DNA of 64,000 bases from Proteobacteria bacterium bin106 (GTDB taxonomy: Bacteria; Bdellovibrionota_B; Oligoflexia; Oligoflexales; Bin106), in contig MPNI01000008.1 of assembly GCA_002238945.1 (NCBI GenBank), forward strand, positions 27,756 through 91,755, read 5' to 3'. Every line of letters begins with the position of its first letter. Positions within the stretch are counted from its first letter, which is position 1. The position numbers and the translations under genes are program-made. Shown one piece after another: positions 36,164 to 45,702 of this stretch. The notes below the pieces were generated by a model. The model was not told the origin of the DNA and searched no databases. It saw only the letters and a list, made by a program, of their open reading frames with translations.

Positions 36164-38689
36164 TTACTTTTTGAGAGTATGTGCTCTTAAGAACTGTTGT
36201 TTATTATTGGCTTTTGATCGGCTTGGGCTTTTTTGCAGACGTTCTATGCGTAAATGCTTGATATAAAGAGACAAGCTGTGTTGCAAATCTTCAAGTTTTT
36301 CAATGTCTAAATATTCGCCGGATTCTTGTTGTTTAGAGATATAAAGCACAGTGTTTTGGATGTGTTGTATCAGTTTGGGCTTATCAAGGCGATACACATC
36401 TGAGCTTATGTGTTGATCTTGTTGGTTACTGGCTGGGTAGGTTGCTTTGATGTTTGTTGTGGGATCGGTTAGGGGGTTGTTTTGCTTAGCAGATTTTCCA
36501 TGATTTTGCAAATGACCTAGATAGAGTATGCGCAAATAGGATGTTAAAGAGATAACATCTGCACGGATATCTTCATGAAATCGGTTATGTTTTTTAGCTA
36601 ATTTGCGCCTGAGAAAATCATGATTGAATCCTCCTAGGGAAAGCAGGATATGATAGTAGATATCACGACGATATGCGTATAACGAGCTATCTTCGTTGTG
36701 GACAAACATGTCGTAGAAATATTTGACAAAACCAGCGTGGGTATCTTTATCAACGAGTTTGAGATCGAAGAGATACTTGTTGTAAAGTGTTTTGAATTGT
36801 TCATGGTGTGATAGTCCGAGTCCCAGTGCATATACCTTTGCATCACTGGTTAGGGCTTCTTCTTGAGTGAAATACCTATGTGGTAACAAGTAGCTGGCTA
36901 GACGATCTTCAAGTTGTTCGGTGCGATTGAGTAAGTAATCACCTGAAATGGTGTGTTCTTCGCTGATATAAGAACGTGCTTGGGTGTTACGTGCTAGAAA
37001 TAATCGCATGAATATATCCATATCCAATTGTTTCTGAGGGCTTAAGACTTCTGGTTGAGGATTTTCAAAGGTGCTACCCAATATCTCCACACGATAAAAA
37101 TTCCGTAAGCGAAAACCCACCGTATGGTGATCTAAGAAGTGATGCATATCCATATTCAGTGAATCACTTAACCGTGCGATCAGAATGTTATGATTCCAGC
37201 CCAATAAATCATCATCGGTGAGGTCAAAAAAGGATTTTTTCAGTGTCAGTGGATCATCGCCCACAGCAATATTGACTATAGTCACAAGTGGAGATGATGC
37301 TATGGCATCAAGGAAATGAAATTTGATATGAGAACGTCTTTTAGAGATAGCTAGAGTTTCTATGTGGTTGGGAGTACCTGAGTATATCTGTGCTGAGCCA
37401 AACACATACTCTTTGAGTGTCTTTGCCATATCAGAACGTTGATCTAAGAACTCTTCCATAGCAATGCCATGGTTTTGGATAATACGTTGTGACATATCTT
37501 CTTTCGTTAAAATACCACGGAGAAAGATATCCATCATCAATTCTTCTTTGCCAGAAAGGTTGTGGATGTTAAAACCACCGAGAATTTCTACTTCATAAAA
37601 ATCCATCAAACGCGATCTGAGTAACATGGGTGAAAGAGGAGTGGTATGGATTTTCATATAAGCAGAAAGTCGTTGTGTGATGTCATCATGTAATGCTGAA
37701 AACACCGAAATATTCATGAGTTCATGGACAAATATCTTATGTAAGTGAGCTGCTATATATCCATTTTGAGGTTCTACAGCAGGCAAGCTATGAAATGCTT
37801 TGAAGGCTTGCATACCTATGAGCTTTGCTGCCTCAGGTGCGATGTTATATGGCAGGGATAGGTTTTTTATATAGTTGTTCATGTTATGGGCATGGGTGGT
37901 GTGAAACTTAAGAGTAAGACCTAACAAAGAAAGCTGCTTGCCTGCTGTGAGATCTGTTTGAGATAAAGACTCTTTAAGATGCTCTAAAAACACCACACGA
38001 TCTTGTTTTTCCACAAGTCCAAAACGACGTAATGCATTGAGCCAAATATCCAAAGAGATATCTTCGTTGTCTTTGAAGGATGCATCGATGGAGTTTTCTT
38101 GGTTAGCTGGTATAGCTACTCCAGGGAAAGGAGGCTGTGAATGATCGGTGTGAGCATCCATTTGAATGCCCTCGGTGGGAGTGGTGTGTTCGTTAGAAGA
38201 TGTTTCAGATAGCCAGATATGCCGAAGAGCTATGTCCTTTGAGGTGATATAACCCACTACCGTGCCTATGCCAGCAAGGGCCAAAAGAACAGGTCGGGAT
38301 AAGGATTTTATTATGCTGAGTCCTTTGTGACCAAAGAGTCCTGCAAGTCGTCTATGTTGTCCTAAAGAAGCTATGCCTATGGAGGAAGCCATGACATGTG
38401 CGGGGCTTTCTAATAAAAGCAGTTGGTTATGGTCAGTGAGTTCTTTGAGGTGTTGTGTGTGTTGATTGTGAGGGGCGGATAGGAGCGCTTCACATAGCTG
38501 ATTGGGATATTGCGTGCATGGTAGTGCCACAGAAACACCGTTATGCTGTTTGAGCAGGTAAACGTTAGGTGTTTGTTGTGGTAATGGAGGTTGTGCATGG
38601 AGTGGTGTTAAATAGAACAAACCCCAGAGGATGATCCCATAACAGAAAAGCAACAGCATTCTTGAGGTCACGTGTAAAGATAGGTGCAT
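36164..38689 (-). CDS. Large exported protein with internal duplication, unknown function
   Basis: No recognised family. The frame opens at GTG 38800, but ATG 38689 gives a normal signal peptide (LLLFCYGIILWGLFYLTPLHA, with cleavage after LHA), so the shorter 841-residue form is preferred; no ribosome site decides. A second hydrophobic segment (PVLLALAGIGTVVGYIT) follows about 110 residues later. The protein then contains two clearly related blocks of about 80 residues (near 37390-37620 and 36880-37110) with the shared pattern FYxVEILG ... MDIFxR ... Ix..HxI....Lx.R. The C-terminal end is basic. It is the last gene before tRNA-Ser on this strand. Confidence 0.65.
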   Translation of the reverse strand: MHLSLHVTSRMLLLFCYGIILWGLFYLTPLHAQPPLPQQTPNVYLLKQHNGVSVALPCTQYPNQLCEALLSAPHNQHTQHLKELTDHNQLLLLESPAHVMASSIGIASLGQHRRLAGLFGHKGLSIIKSLSRPVLLALAGIGTVVGYITSKDIALRHIWLSETSSNEHTTPTEGIQMDAHTDHSQPPFPGVAIPANQENSIDASFKDNEDISLDIWLNALRRFGLVEKQDRVVFLEHLKESLSQTDLTAGKQLSLLGLTLKFHTTHAHNMNNYIKNLSLPYNIAPEAAKLIGMQAFKAFHSLPAVEPQNGYIAAHLHKIFVHELMNISVFSALHDDITQRLSAYMKIHTTPLSPMLLRSRLMDFYEVEILGGFNIHNLSGKEELMMDIFLRGILTKEDMSQRIIQNHGIAMEEFLDQRSDMAKTLKEYVFGSAQIYSGTPNHIETLAISKRRSHIKFHFLDAIASSPLVTIVNIAVGDDPLTLKKSFFDLTDDDLLGWNHNILIARLSDSLNMDMHHFLDHHTVGFRLRNFYRVEILGSTFENPQPEVLSPQKQLDMDIFMRLFLARNTQARSYISEEHTISGDYLLNRTEQLEDRLASYLLPHRYFTQEEALTSDAKVYALGLGLSHHEQFKTLYNKYLFDLKLVDKDTHAGFVKYFYDMFVHNEDSSLYAYRRDIYYHILLSLGGFNHDFLRRKLAKKHNRFHEDIRADVISLTSYLRILYLGHLQNHGKSAKQNNPLTDPTTNIKATYPASNQQDQHISSDVYRLDKPKLIQHIQNTVLYISKQQESGEYLDIEKLEDLQHSLSLYIKHLRIERLQKSPSRSKANNKQQFLRAHTLKK

Positions 38690-38865
38690 AAATTTAAACC
38701 AACGCTGTATGTAGTGAATGGCGATAGATACAAATACTGCGTGGCTATCTATAACAGCAACGACTGTATTTTTCAAGTGTGAAAAATACCAAGAAAGCAC
38801 TAGATTATGGCTATAGAAAGAGAAATGTCACAGAGAAGAGCACATAATGATGGAGGACATGAAGT

Positions 38866-38955
38866 TGGCGGAGAGAGGGGGATTCGAACCCCCGATACGG
38901 GTTACCGTATACTCGCGTTCCAGGCGAGCACCTTAAGCCACTCGGTCATCTCTCC
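38866..38955 (-). tRNA. tRNA-Ser (anticodon GGA)
   Basis: Minus-strand reading begins GGAGAGATGACCGAGTGG, a 7-bp acceptor stem pairing with CTCTCTCC before an encoded GCCA end. The anticodon stem CTCGC/GCGAG encloses CTGGAAC, giving anticodon GGA, which reads UCC/UCU. The long variable arm (TATACGG/CCGTAT hairpin) and T arm GGGGGTTCGAATCCCCC are typical of class II tRNA-Ser. About 90 nt. Complete and apparently functional. Confidence 0.96.
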
Positions 38956-38999
38956 TGAGTAAAAGTATGGAGTATATTCATATGTATGAAAAAAGATGG

Positions 39000-39920
39000 T
39001 TAGTCATCATCAGAGCCGTATTCACGAAGACGTTGCGTGCTCTTTTCATAAGGGGCATTATCGTAGATATTATGTAGATAAGTGACAAAATAAGGGATAT
39101 CTCCACTATGGCTATCACGAATACTTGCAATTTTTTTAGCATAGTGCATGGCAGCTCCTTTGATTTTTTTGAGTCCTTCAAGACTCACAGAAGCTGAACT
39201 GACATTTAACAAAGCTGCATGAGAAGTCAGATTATTGGTATCAAAGATTTTGGTTTGCAATTCCACATTGCGTATAGCCATCTCCAAGCTAAAGCGTGAA
39301 AAGCTTTCTTGATAAAAAAACAGTTTACCTTCATCTTTTTCCACATAGCCTTTTTCCATCAGGGCCACTAACTTATTGACTCCGTTTGTGCCAAATTTCT
39401 CACATACTCGTTCTTCGGTAGTTCCGCTTTTGGTAGCACACATGTGGAGAATTTGATTGGTCACCATATCTGAGAAGTGGGTCATTAGCTCGGTATCAAC
39501 AAAGGTCTCTCCTGTTGTGGCAAAGGATGTTTCTAAAAATTGATAATGCTCAGGATAAAAGCGTTTGATAAAAGCAACAAAGCCTTCTCGATCTGTGATG
39601 ACAGCTAATAGATCCACCACTGTGGCAAAGTCAGGTACACTCGTTCCTTGAACAAAGCGTCGTACAGTGGAATATGGCAGTCCTGATTTCCGTGCTAAAA
39701 AAGCCACTGATCGTACCGAGCTTTGAGCCAGGTAGTCCATGGTGGTTTCTTTGAGGCATTCTACGAGTTCTTGTTCTAACAGCACGGAAGGGTTTGTTGT
39801 GGGTGAGGCTGATTTTTTATCATTGTTAGATGGAATATGTTTATTACCAACCATTTTAGCCACTTTTTTTGTTATACGGCGGCTATTATGCTTTTTTGTA
39901 TGCTTTGATGCTGTAGGCAT
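39000..39920 (-). CDS. Helix-turn-helix protein, unknown function
   Basis: The N-terminal ~40 residues are basic and Lys/Ser-rich. Next comes SVAFLARKSGLPYSTVRRFVQGTSVPDFATVVDLL, which reads as a helix-turn-helix of XRE type. The remaining ~190 residues are helical and include a possible winged segment (EERVCEKFGTNGVNKLVALMEKGYVEKDEGKLFF). This layout resembles regulators found in Fibrobacter and Bdellovibrio-type genomes, but I cannot name the family. ATG 39920 follows a strong GGGAGG by seven bases. It ends 45 bases before tRNA-Ser on the same strand. Confidence 0.65.
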   Translation of the reverse strand: MPTASKHTKKHNSRRITKKVAKMVGNKHIPSNNDKKSASPTTNPSVLLEQELVECLKETTMDYLAQSSVRSVAFLARKSGLPYSTVRRFVQGTSVPDFATVVDLLAVITDREGFVAFIKRFYPEHYQFLETSFATTGETFVDTELMTHFSDMVTNQILHMCATKSGTTEERVCEKFGTNGVNKLVALMEKGYVEKDEGKLFFYQESFSRFSLEMAIRNVELQTKIFDTNNLTSHAALLNVSSASVSLEGLKKIKGAAMHYAKKIASIRDSHSGDIPYFVTYLHNIYDNAPYEKSTQRLREYGSDDD

Positions 39921-40509
39921 AAACGAGCCTCCCTTTCATCATGATTATGATATCGGTGAGATGCGAGTATATGATCTCATATGAATGGTATGAATACACT
40001 AAGTAAGATCAGCAGCCTCTGACAAGCTCCGCTGTTTATCAGCTAGTCGGCTATTTATCAGTTATGTTATCAGTTATGATATAAGAGGTGCTTTTTTATC
40101 TTTTTAGAGGTATTCTTTGAAACACTGAAACACTCTTCAGAATCAGGGGCCATCCCTTATCCTTCAGTGTCAATCATCATGTCTAGCACATTTTGACAAG
40201 ATTTGCTAGTAAAAAGAAAAAACGAAAGATCATATATTATCCGTGACTCTGTAGAGAAAGTGCGCTATGCTCTTACATCAATAGTATATATGTGTGTCCA
40301 TATGCACTGTGTTAATGGATACATGATACGTATTATGCGGGTAAAAATATGGGTATAAAATGTGGATATAAGATATAAACTACGAATGCCTGAACGTTAG
40401 AACGCCGTAGCGAAGAACGCAGTAGTGAAGAAAAGCAGCGAAGAACATAACGCGTCATAACGAAAACAGCTCGACTTGCTTAGGACATTTTCATAGAAAA
40501 TAGCACACT
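39921..40509. other. Intergenic region upstream of SRP RNA
   Basis: About 590 bases with no gene. Near 40400-40450 a gaagaac-containing word is repeated with variation (agcgaagaac, cgcagtagtgaagaa, cagcgaagaac). It should contain the promoter of the SRP RNA, but I could not pick one with confidence. Confidence 0.35.
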
Positions 40510-40620
40510 AGAGTGATGGCCAGATCCCAGGTGATGGTGGTTAGGTGAACCCCGTCAGGTCTGAAAAGAAGCAGCGGTAGCTTTAACTATTAGGTACTTG
40601 GATCATCTGGCTGTCACTCT
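40510..40620 (+). ncRNA. ffs: Signal recognition particle RNA (4.5S type)
   Basis: The diagnostic core CAGGTCTGAAAAGAAGCAGC matches the conserved SRP RNA loop that binds Ffh, with the tetraloop apparently GAAA closed by U-A. Upstream GGTGAACCCC is also typical. The two ends pair: AGAGTGA..GCCAGAT at the 5' side with ATCTGGC..TCACTCT at the 3' side, giving one long hairpin of about 111 nt without an Alu domain. Its position directly in front of dnaX is shared with several bacteria. A short inverted repeat near 40632-40652 follows but lacks a U-tract. Confidence 0.93.
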
Positions 40621-40875
40621 GAGGTGCTTAAAAGGTTGGTTTTTATCCAACTTGTGAGGTAAGTGTAAGAAAGATAAGTGTCATTAAGTGTAAGTGTCAT
40701 TAAGTGTAAATAAGCTCATATAAGTAAGCAAGTAAGCTATGAGCCATAAAAACCGTATAACGGAGCGGTTGTTGTCTTCCTTTGTGTTTTGTGTGCAGAG
40801 GGTTGTATTTTAGAGTGTTATATGGCTGTCTATTGAGACAGTCTTTACGGACTGCTACTTAGAGATCTATATTCT

Positions 40876-42639
40876 ATGTCTTTAGCACGCAAGTACCGAC
40901 CTAAGAAATTCTCTGAGCTTGCGGCACAAGACGCCATTGTGCAAGCTTTACAAGGTAGTTTAAAGGTTGCGCACCCTCCTCAAGCTTTTCTTTTCTCAGG
41001 CATACGTGGTACAGGAAAAACCACTCTGGCTCGTCTTTTTGCTGCAACTCTTAACTGTGAAAATCCTCAAGGCTGTGAGGACTGCCCTAGTTGCACGCAT
41101 TGTGAAGCAACACGAGAGGGCATTCATGAAGATGTGATCGAAATTGATGGAGCTTCCCACAACAGTGTGGAAGATGTTCGTTCTCTTCGAGAAACTGTGT
41201 TGTATTTGCCTAAGCGTGCCCAAAAAAAAATTTTTATTATCGATGAAGTTCATATGCTCTCAAAGAGTGCATTCAATGCTTTATTGAAAACTCTTGAAGA
41301 GCCTCCTAAGCATGTGGTGTTTATTTTTGCTACCACTGAGCTGACAAAACTCCCTGAGACGATCATAGGTAGATGTCAAACATTCCATTTGCGGCGTATT
41401 CCACATAATCTTATTGTTAAACGGATGCAGGATATTCTTGCCATCGAAAATGTCAGCTATGACATAGAGGCTCTTAATCTTATTGCTCAAAAAGGTGAAG
41501 GTTCTTTAAGAGATGCTCTTAGCCTTCTTGATCAAGCTTTAGCGTTAGGTGCAGGATCCATTACCCTTGATGCTACACGTTCTTTGATGGCTTATGTGCC
41601 GTTTGTTGAGTTTGTGGATTTATGGAATAACTTGATGCATGGCTCACCGGAATCTATTTTTGCATCTTTAGAAGAATTGCATGAAAAAGGGCACGAAACC
41701 AAGATGTTAGCCAATCACCTTGCGCTTACTTGTCGTAATGGGTGGCTTCTCAAGTCTTTGCCTGCTGATAGTATGTCATTGCAAAAGTTATCCCTGACAG
41801 CTCATGAGCTTTCCTTATTGGAAAAGTCCTCCGAGGATGTTTCTTTTGAGTCTCTGAGTTCTTTATTTAAAGCCCTTATCACATGTTTGGAGCAGTTGGT
41901 GAGTTCGTCTCTTGATCGCTACATTCTTGAAAACACTTTACTTGAATGGCATTATTGCCAAGCTTCCACTCAACAATCACCACAACAGCACATATCTTCT
42001 CAGCCACTGAATATCCCTGAGGAAGGAGTAAAGGGGAGTTTTCAGTCGCCAGATATTTCTGAGGCAGTAAAAAAGAGCCCTCAGCCATTAAATAACCCTC
42101 AGCCAGCAAGCCATCAGACTCCCTTGGAGTCGTTAGCACAGTCACAACAAAAAGTTTCTCAGGTAAAGTCGCCTGCTGTTACCTCTCCTGTAGGTCCATC
42201 TTCTGATGTACCACGGTCTGCCACTCTTAAGGCAAGCACGAGTCGTATTCCTAAAACTTGGCAAGAGCTTTTGAGTGATTGGCAGAAATTGCAACCATTA
42301 CAAACTGCCGATTTGAGTTATGGCCAAGTGACATCCTATGGTGAAAATCTTATTGAGCTTTCTGTGGATCCTCAAACATCTTGGGGTAAAGCATTACTTA
42401 ACAGAGGGCATTTGCTTACCAAGAATCTTCAAGAGATCTATCATTTTCGAGGTATATTTCGTACAATTCCATTATCATCTGGGGCATCTTCTGTATCTCA
42501 ATCACCTTCATCCTCATCATCACAACCATCTTCTGTTGCTGGAAACATTCAAGGTGCTTCACTGGGAGAATACATAAGTGAGACTTTTGAAGATGCTAAG
42601 TTAGTGTCTTATTCTAAAAAACCATCTCCTAAGCGATGA
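40876..42639 (+). CDS. dnaX: DNA polymerase III subunits gamma and tau
   Basis: AAA+ clamp-loader motor of the replicase. P-loop SGIRGTGKTTLARLF, four-Cys zinc module with CENPQGCEDCPSCTHCE, Walker B FIIDEVHMLSKSAFNALLKTLEEPP, sensor I region IFATTE and SLRDALSLLDQ. The region from about residue 360 to 470 is a Pro/Gln/Ser-rich linker with repeated S-x-QPLN words, followed by a conserved C-terminal segment. 587 residues fits tau. Whether a shorter gamma form is made by frameshifting is not visible. It follows the SRP RNA by about 255 bases; the usual partner ybaB-recR does not follow. Confidence 0.95.
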   Translation: MSLARKYRPKKFSELAAQDAIVQALQGSLKVAHPPQAFLFSGIRGTGKTTLARLFAATLNCENPQGCEDCPSCTHCEATREGIHEDVIEIDGASHNSVEDVRSLRETVLYLPKRAQKKIFIIDEVHMLSKSAFNALLKTLEEPPKHVVFIFATTELTKLPETIIGRCQTFHLRRIPHNLIVKRMQDILAIENVSYDIEALNLIAQKGEGSLRDALSLLDQALALGAGSITLDATRSLMAYVPFVEFVDLWNNLMHGSPESIFASLEELHEKGHETKMLANHLALTCRNGWLLKSLPADSMSLQKLSLTAHELSLLEKSSEDVSFESLSSLFKALITCLEQLVSSSLDRYILENTLLEWHYCQASTQQSPQQHISSQPLNIPEEGVKGSFQSPDISEAVKKSPQPLNNPQPASHQTPLESLAQSQQKVSQVKSPAVTSPVGPSSDVPRSATLKASTSRIPKTWQELLSDWQKLQPLQTADLSYGQVTSYGENLIELSVDPQTSWGKALLNRGHLLTKNLQEIYHFRGIFRTIPLSSGASSVSQSPSSSSSQPSSVAGNIQGASLGEYISETFEDAKLVSYSKKPSPKR

Positions 42640-42782
42640 GTCTGTTGTGATGAAGTAAATGTGTGAGGTTTTTTAATAAAGTAGAGAGGATGTTTGATTT
42701 GAGATGTAAAACTTAAGATAATGGTCTAGGGACTAGCATGGATGTTTACCTATATGATAGTTGGGGTGTTTAAGAGAGATTC

Positions 42783-43976
42783 ATGATATCCAAAGAGGAT
42801 TCATCTCCATCATCTACCGTCAATATCTCTTCTGCACAGAGTTTTTTACGAAGTCTTTCTTGCTATCGTGTGCAGATACATTTTCTTGCAGAAAGTGGCG
42901 TTAAGGATGCCTTATTCCATGGATTCTTTCGTGGAATCAGTAGCGAAATTCATCGTGAGTCTGTCAAAGTCAACCATCAGCTTGATTGGCGGCTATATTA
43001 TGCTGAGTTGAATTATGCCTCTTCCATGTCCAGTACGGATAATCTTCTTCAAGCCATTCGTCTTTACTTGAGTCAATACCAAGATTCTACAGCCGTGGTG
43101 GTGTTGGTGATATCCGATCAATTGCTTGGTGATGGTGTGACGAAAGAAGATATTAAAGCCATCAAAGAACTGTCTCAACAGCCTCTTATGATCCTTTATG
43201 CGGAGAGTCTATCTATACATCTTATGGATAAAGTGAGTGAATGGGTAGTTAGTGGGATGTGTGATGCACAAGAATCACCTTATGGATTCTTGTGGAAGAT
43301 CCAACAAGCCATTGTGACAAGAGAATGGCAACATCAATTATCTCTTAGAGAGCAACATGTCGAGCATCTCTATCAATTGAGTATGTACGATGAACTTACG
43401 GGGCTTTATAATATGCGCTATTTTCATCAATGCTTACAAAAGCACATTGCTGCTGCAACTCGCTATGACATTCAGCTGGCTTTGATCATGCTAGATATTG
43501 ATCATTTTAAAAAAGTTAATGATCATATTTCTCATTTAGCTGGCTCACATATCCTCACTTTAATTGGGGAGATTATTGCTAAGAATATCCGTTATCACGA
43601 TACAGCTGCACGCTTTGGAGGAGATGAATTCATCATTATTCTTCCCCATACCAATAGAGGGGGGGCTCAAGCTGTAGCATGGAGAATTATGGCAGCTATT
43701 GCACAGAAAGTATTTGTTATAGAGCAATATAGTGTTCATATATCTGTTTCTGCAGGGGTGGCATTGAGTACAGATCAACGGCAATTACGTAGTAGCAAAG
43801 AGAGAAGTGAAATTTCTCAGGAATTCATCAAAAAGGCTGATCAGTATCTTTATCAAGCCAAAGATAATGGCAGGGGGAGGTTATCTCTCCAAGGACAGAT
43901 CATTCTTCCTACAGATTCTCAAGGGATTGCCTATTCTCTTACTTCTATTCAAGAACAAGAGAGCTCCTCTCCATAA
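42783..43976 (+). CDS. Diguanylate cyclase (GGDEF domain) with inhibitory site
   Basis: Synthesises cyclic di-GMP from GTP. The C-terminal ~180 residues form the GGDEF domain: DELTGLYNMRYF, LIMLDIDHFKKVND, intact GGDEF at residues 279-283, and SAGVAL ... ADQYLYQAKDNGRGR. RYHD at 270-273 lies exactly five residues before GGDEF, which is the I-site (RxxD) for product inhibition. The N-terminal ~200 residues resemble a degenerate receiver-like domain of unknown input, without an obvious phospho-acceptor. No membrane segment. Its product could serve the PilZ-like protein at 18852-19304. Start ATG 42783. Confidence 0.93.
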   Translation: MISKEDSSPSSTVNISSAQSFLRSLSCYRVQIHFLAESGVKDALFHGFFRGISSEIHRESVKVNHQLDWRLYYAELNYASSMSSTDNLLQAIRLYLSQYQDSTAVVVLVISDQLLGDGVTKEDIKAIKELSQQPLMILYAESLSIHLMDKVSEWVVSGMCDAQESPYGFLWKIQQAIVTREWQHQLSLREQHVEHLYQLSMYDELTGLYNMRYFHQCLQKHIAAATRYDIQLALIMLDIDHFKKVNDHISHLAGSHILTLIGEIIAKNIRYHDTAARFGGDEFIIILPHTNRGGAQAVAWRIMAAIAQKVFVIEQYSVHISVSAGVALSTDQRQLRSSKERSEISQEFIKKADQYLYQAKDNGRGRLSLQGQIILPTDSQGIAYSLTSIQEQESSSP

Positions 43977-44491
43977 TTCTTTATGGTTATGGGGAGTTGT
44001 GAAATTTCTCATGGATTTTTTCAATCACAGTGTTACACTGGTGTGGATCATTGAGTAGAAGACGGTTATATTTCGTGTCGTTTGTGTACCATAGGAAGGC
44101 TATTGAGCTGAGTATGAGTTAAGTATGAGCTAAGTATGTGACATAAACTTGTCCTGTAGTTATGTGTATTTACGTGTTGCATAAACATAACGTGCTGCAT
44201 AAATAAAAATAAAGATGAGTGAGTGGTAGCTATTACTGATAGCTATTACTGATAACTGATAGCTTTAGCAAGTAAGCGCCACAGCCAGAGGTCATGTTCC
44301 ATTAGACCTTTATATGAAGAACTCATATAAATACATATTAATAAATATAAATATAAGTAGATAGTAGATAGGAAACAGTTATCAGAGTGAATGTGTATTT
44401 AGACTAGACGGGTGTTGTGTTATCCACAAAATGTTTATTTTTTATGATGAGTGATATTTAACCTTAAAACAAAACAAGGAGTGTGAATACT
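43977..44491. other. Repeat-bearing intergenic region upstream of aapJ
   Basis: About 515 bases, no gene. Three 11-bp units (gagctgagtat, gagttaagtat, gagctaagtat) occupy 44105-44137, and a tagctattactga word is repeated near 44228-44262. A single TTATCCACA at 44420-44428 matches a DnaA box but is isolated. Confidence 0.45.
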
Positions 44492-45580
44492 ATGTTTCTT
44501 TTTTTTAAAAAATCGTGTGTGTATCTTGCGGCGATGTTTTCATCGGTGGTTTTATTAGCAGGGCTATCGTCAATGGCTTTGGCTGAAAAAAAAGATGAAA
44601 AGAAAAAAGAGTCGCAAGCAGCAGCTGGTGCTACTCTTGCGAGTGTGAAGAAAGCCGGATTTCTTAAGTGTGGTGTTTCTCAAGGACTTCCTGGCTTTTC
44701 GAGTACGGATGCAAAAAACAATTGGACGGGCTTAGATGTGGATTTTTGTCGTGCTGTGGCTGCAGCTGTATTTAATGATCCCACTAAAGTGAAATTTACA
44801 CCTACATCGGCTAAAGAGCGATTTACCGCTCTTCAATCAGGTGAGGTTGATCTTCTTTCTCGTAATACCACTTGGACGGCTTCACGTGATACGGCATTGG
44901 GCTTTGACTTTGCTGGTGTGACGTATTATGACGGACAGGGGTTTCTTGTACCGAAAAAAATGAAGATAACTTCGGCTAAGCAGCTTGAAGGAGCTACTGT
45001 GTGTGTACAAACCGGTACAACCACTGAGTTGAATTTGGCTGATTATTTCAAATCTAACAATATGAAGTATAAGCATGTGGCTTTTGAAACCAATGATGAG
45101 GTCATAAAAGCTTATGAAGCGGGACGATGTGATGCTTTCACTACAGATCGATCCGGGTTGTATTCCACACGCACTAAGATGAAAAAGCCAAATGATCATA
45201 TGGTTCTTGGTGATGTGATTTCTAAAGAACCTTTGGGTCCTGTGGTACGTCATGGTGATAATCAGTGGGGAGACATTGCTCGTTGGACGGTTTATGTTCT
45301 TGTGGAAGCTGAAGAGCTTGGTGTGACTCAAGGTAATGTGGATGCGCAAAAGAAGTCGACAAAAAACCCTGTGGTTCGTCGTCTGCTTGGACTTGATGGT
45401 GAGTTAGGTAATAAGCTTGGTTTGGATAACAGCTGGAGTTATCAAGTTCTTAAGCATGTTGGAAATTACGCAGAGGTATTTGAGAGAAACCTTGGTATGA
45501 GTACTAATCTTAAGATCGAACGTGGGCTTAACGCTCTATGGTCTGCTGGTGGCTTGATGTATGCGATGCCGATTCGCTAA
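44492..45580 (+). CDS. aapJ: General L-amino acid ABC transporter, periplasmic binding protein
   Basis: Receptor of the AapJQMP importer for L-amino acids. Signature segments are LKCGVSQGLPGFSSTD, GLDVDFCRAVAAAVF, KERFTALQSGEVDLLSRNTTWT and FAGVTYYDGQGFLVP, then GATVCVQTGTTTELNLADYF. A signal peptide precedes (FFKKSCVYLAAMFSSVVLLAGLSSMALA), followed by a Lys-rich stretch. The frame opens at GTG 44483, but ATG 44492 lies ten bases after AAGGAG and is preferred. A strong terminator follows, so the receptor can be made in excess of the permease subunits aapQ and aapM. Confidence 0.93.
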   Translation: MFLFFKKSCVYLAAMFSSVVLLAGLSSMALAEKKDEKKKESQAAAGATLASVKKAGFLKCGVSQGLPGFSSTDAKNNWTGLDVDFCRAVAAAVFNDPTKVKFTPTSAKERFTALQSGEVDLLSRNTTWTASRDTALGFDFAGVTYYDGQGFLVPKKMKITSAKQLEGATVCVQTGTTTELNLADYFKSNNMKYKHVAFETNDEVIKAYEAGRCDAFTTDRSGLYSTRTKMKKPNDHMVLGDVISKEPLGPVVRHGDNQWGDIARWTVYVLVEAEELGVTQGNVDAQKKSTKNPVVRRLLGLDGELGNKLGLDNSWSYQVLKHVGNYAEVFERNLGMSTNLKIERGLNALWSAGGLMYAMPIR

Positions 45581-45595
45581 GCACTTTTTTATACA

Positions 45596-45638
45596 ATGTT
45601 GGAAGCTTGTGTGATGCGAGCTTCCAACATCTTTTTTT
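45596..45638 (+). terminator. Intrinsic terminator between aapJ and aapQ
   Basis: Perfect 12-bp stem ATGTTGGAAGCT (45596-45607) with AGCTTCCAACAT (45619-45630) around an 11-base loop, followed by C and seven T. Partial read-through would set a high ratio of binding protein to membrane subunits. Confidence 0.88.
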
Positions 45639-45702
45639 ATGCTTCTTACTACCCAGTCACCTAGTTACTTAGCTTCTTATTCTAGCTCCTTATCAAACAG
45701 AG

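Noticed and set aside
44420..44428. DnaA-box match TTATCCACA; also TGTGGATAA at 15458-15466
   Set aside because: Each is a single site with no cluster, no AT-rich unwinding element and no dnaA or gyrase genes nearby, so no origin is claimed.
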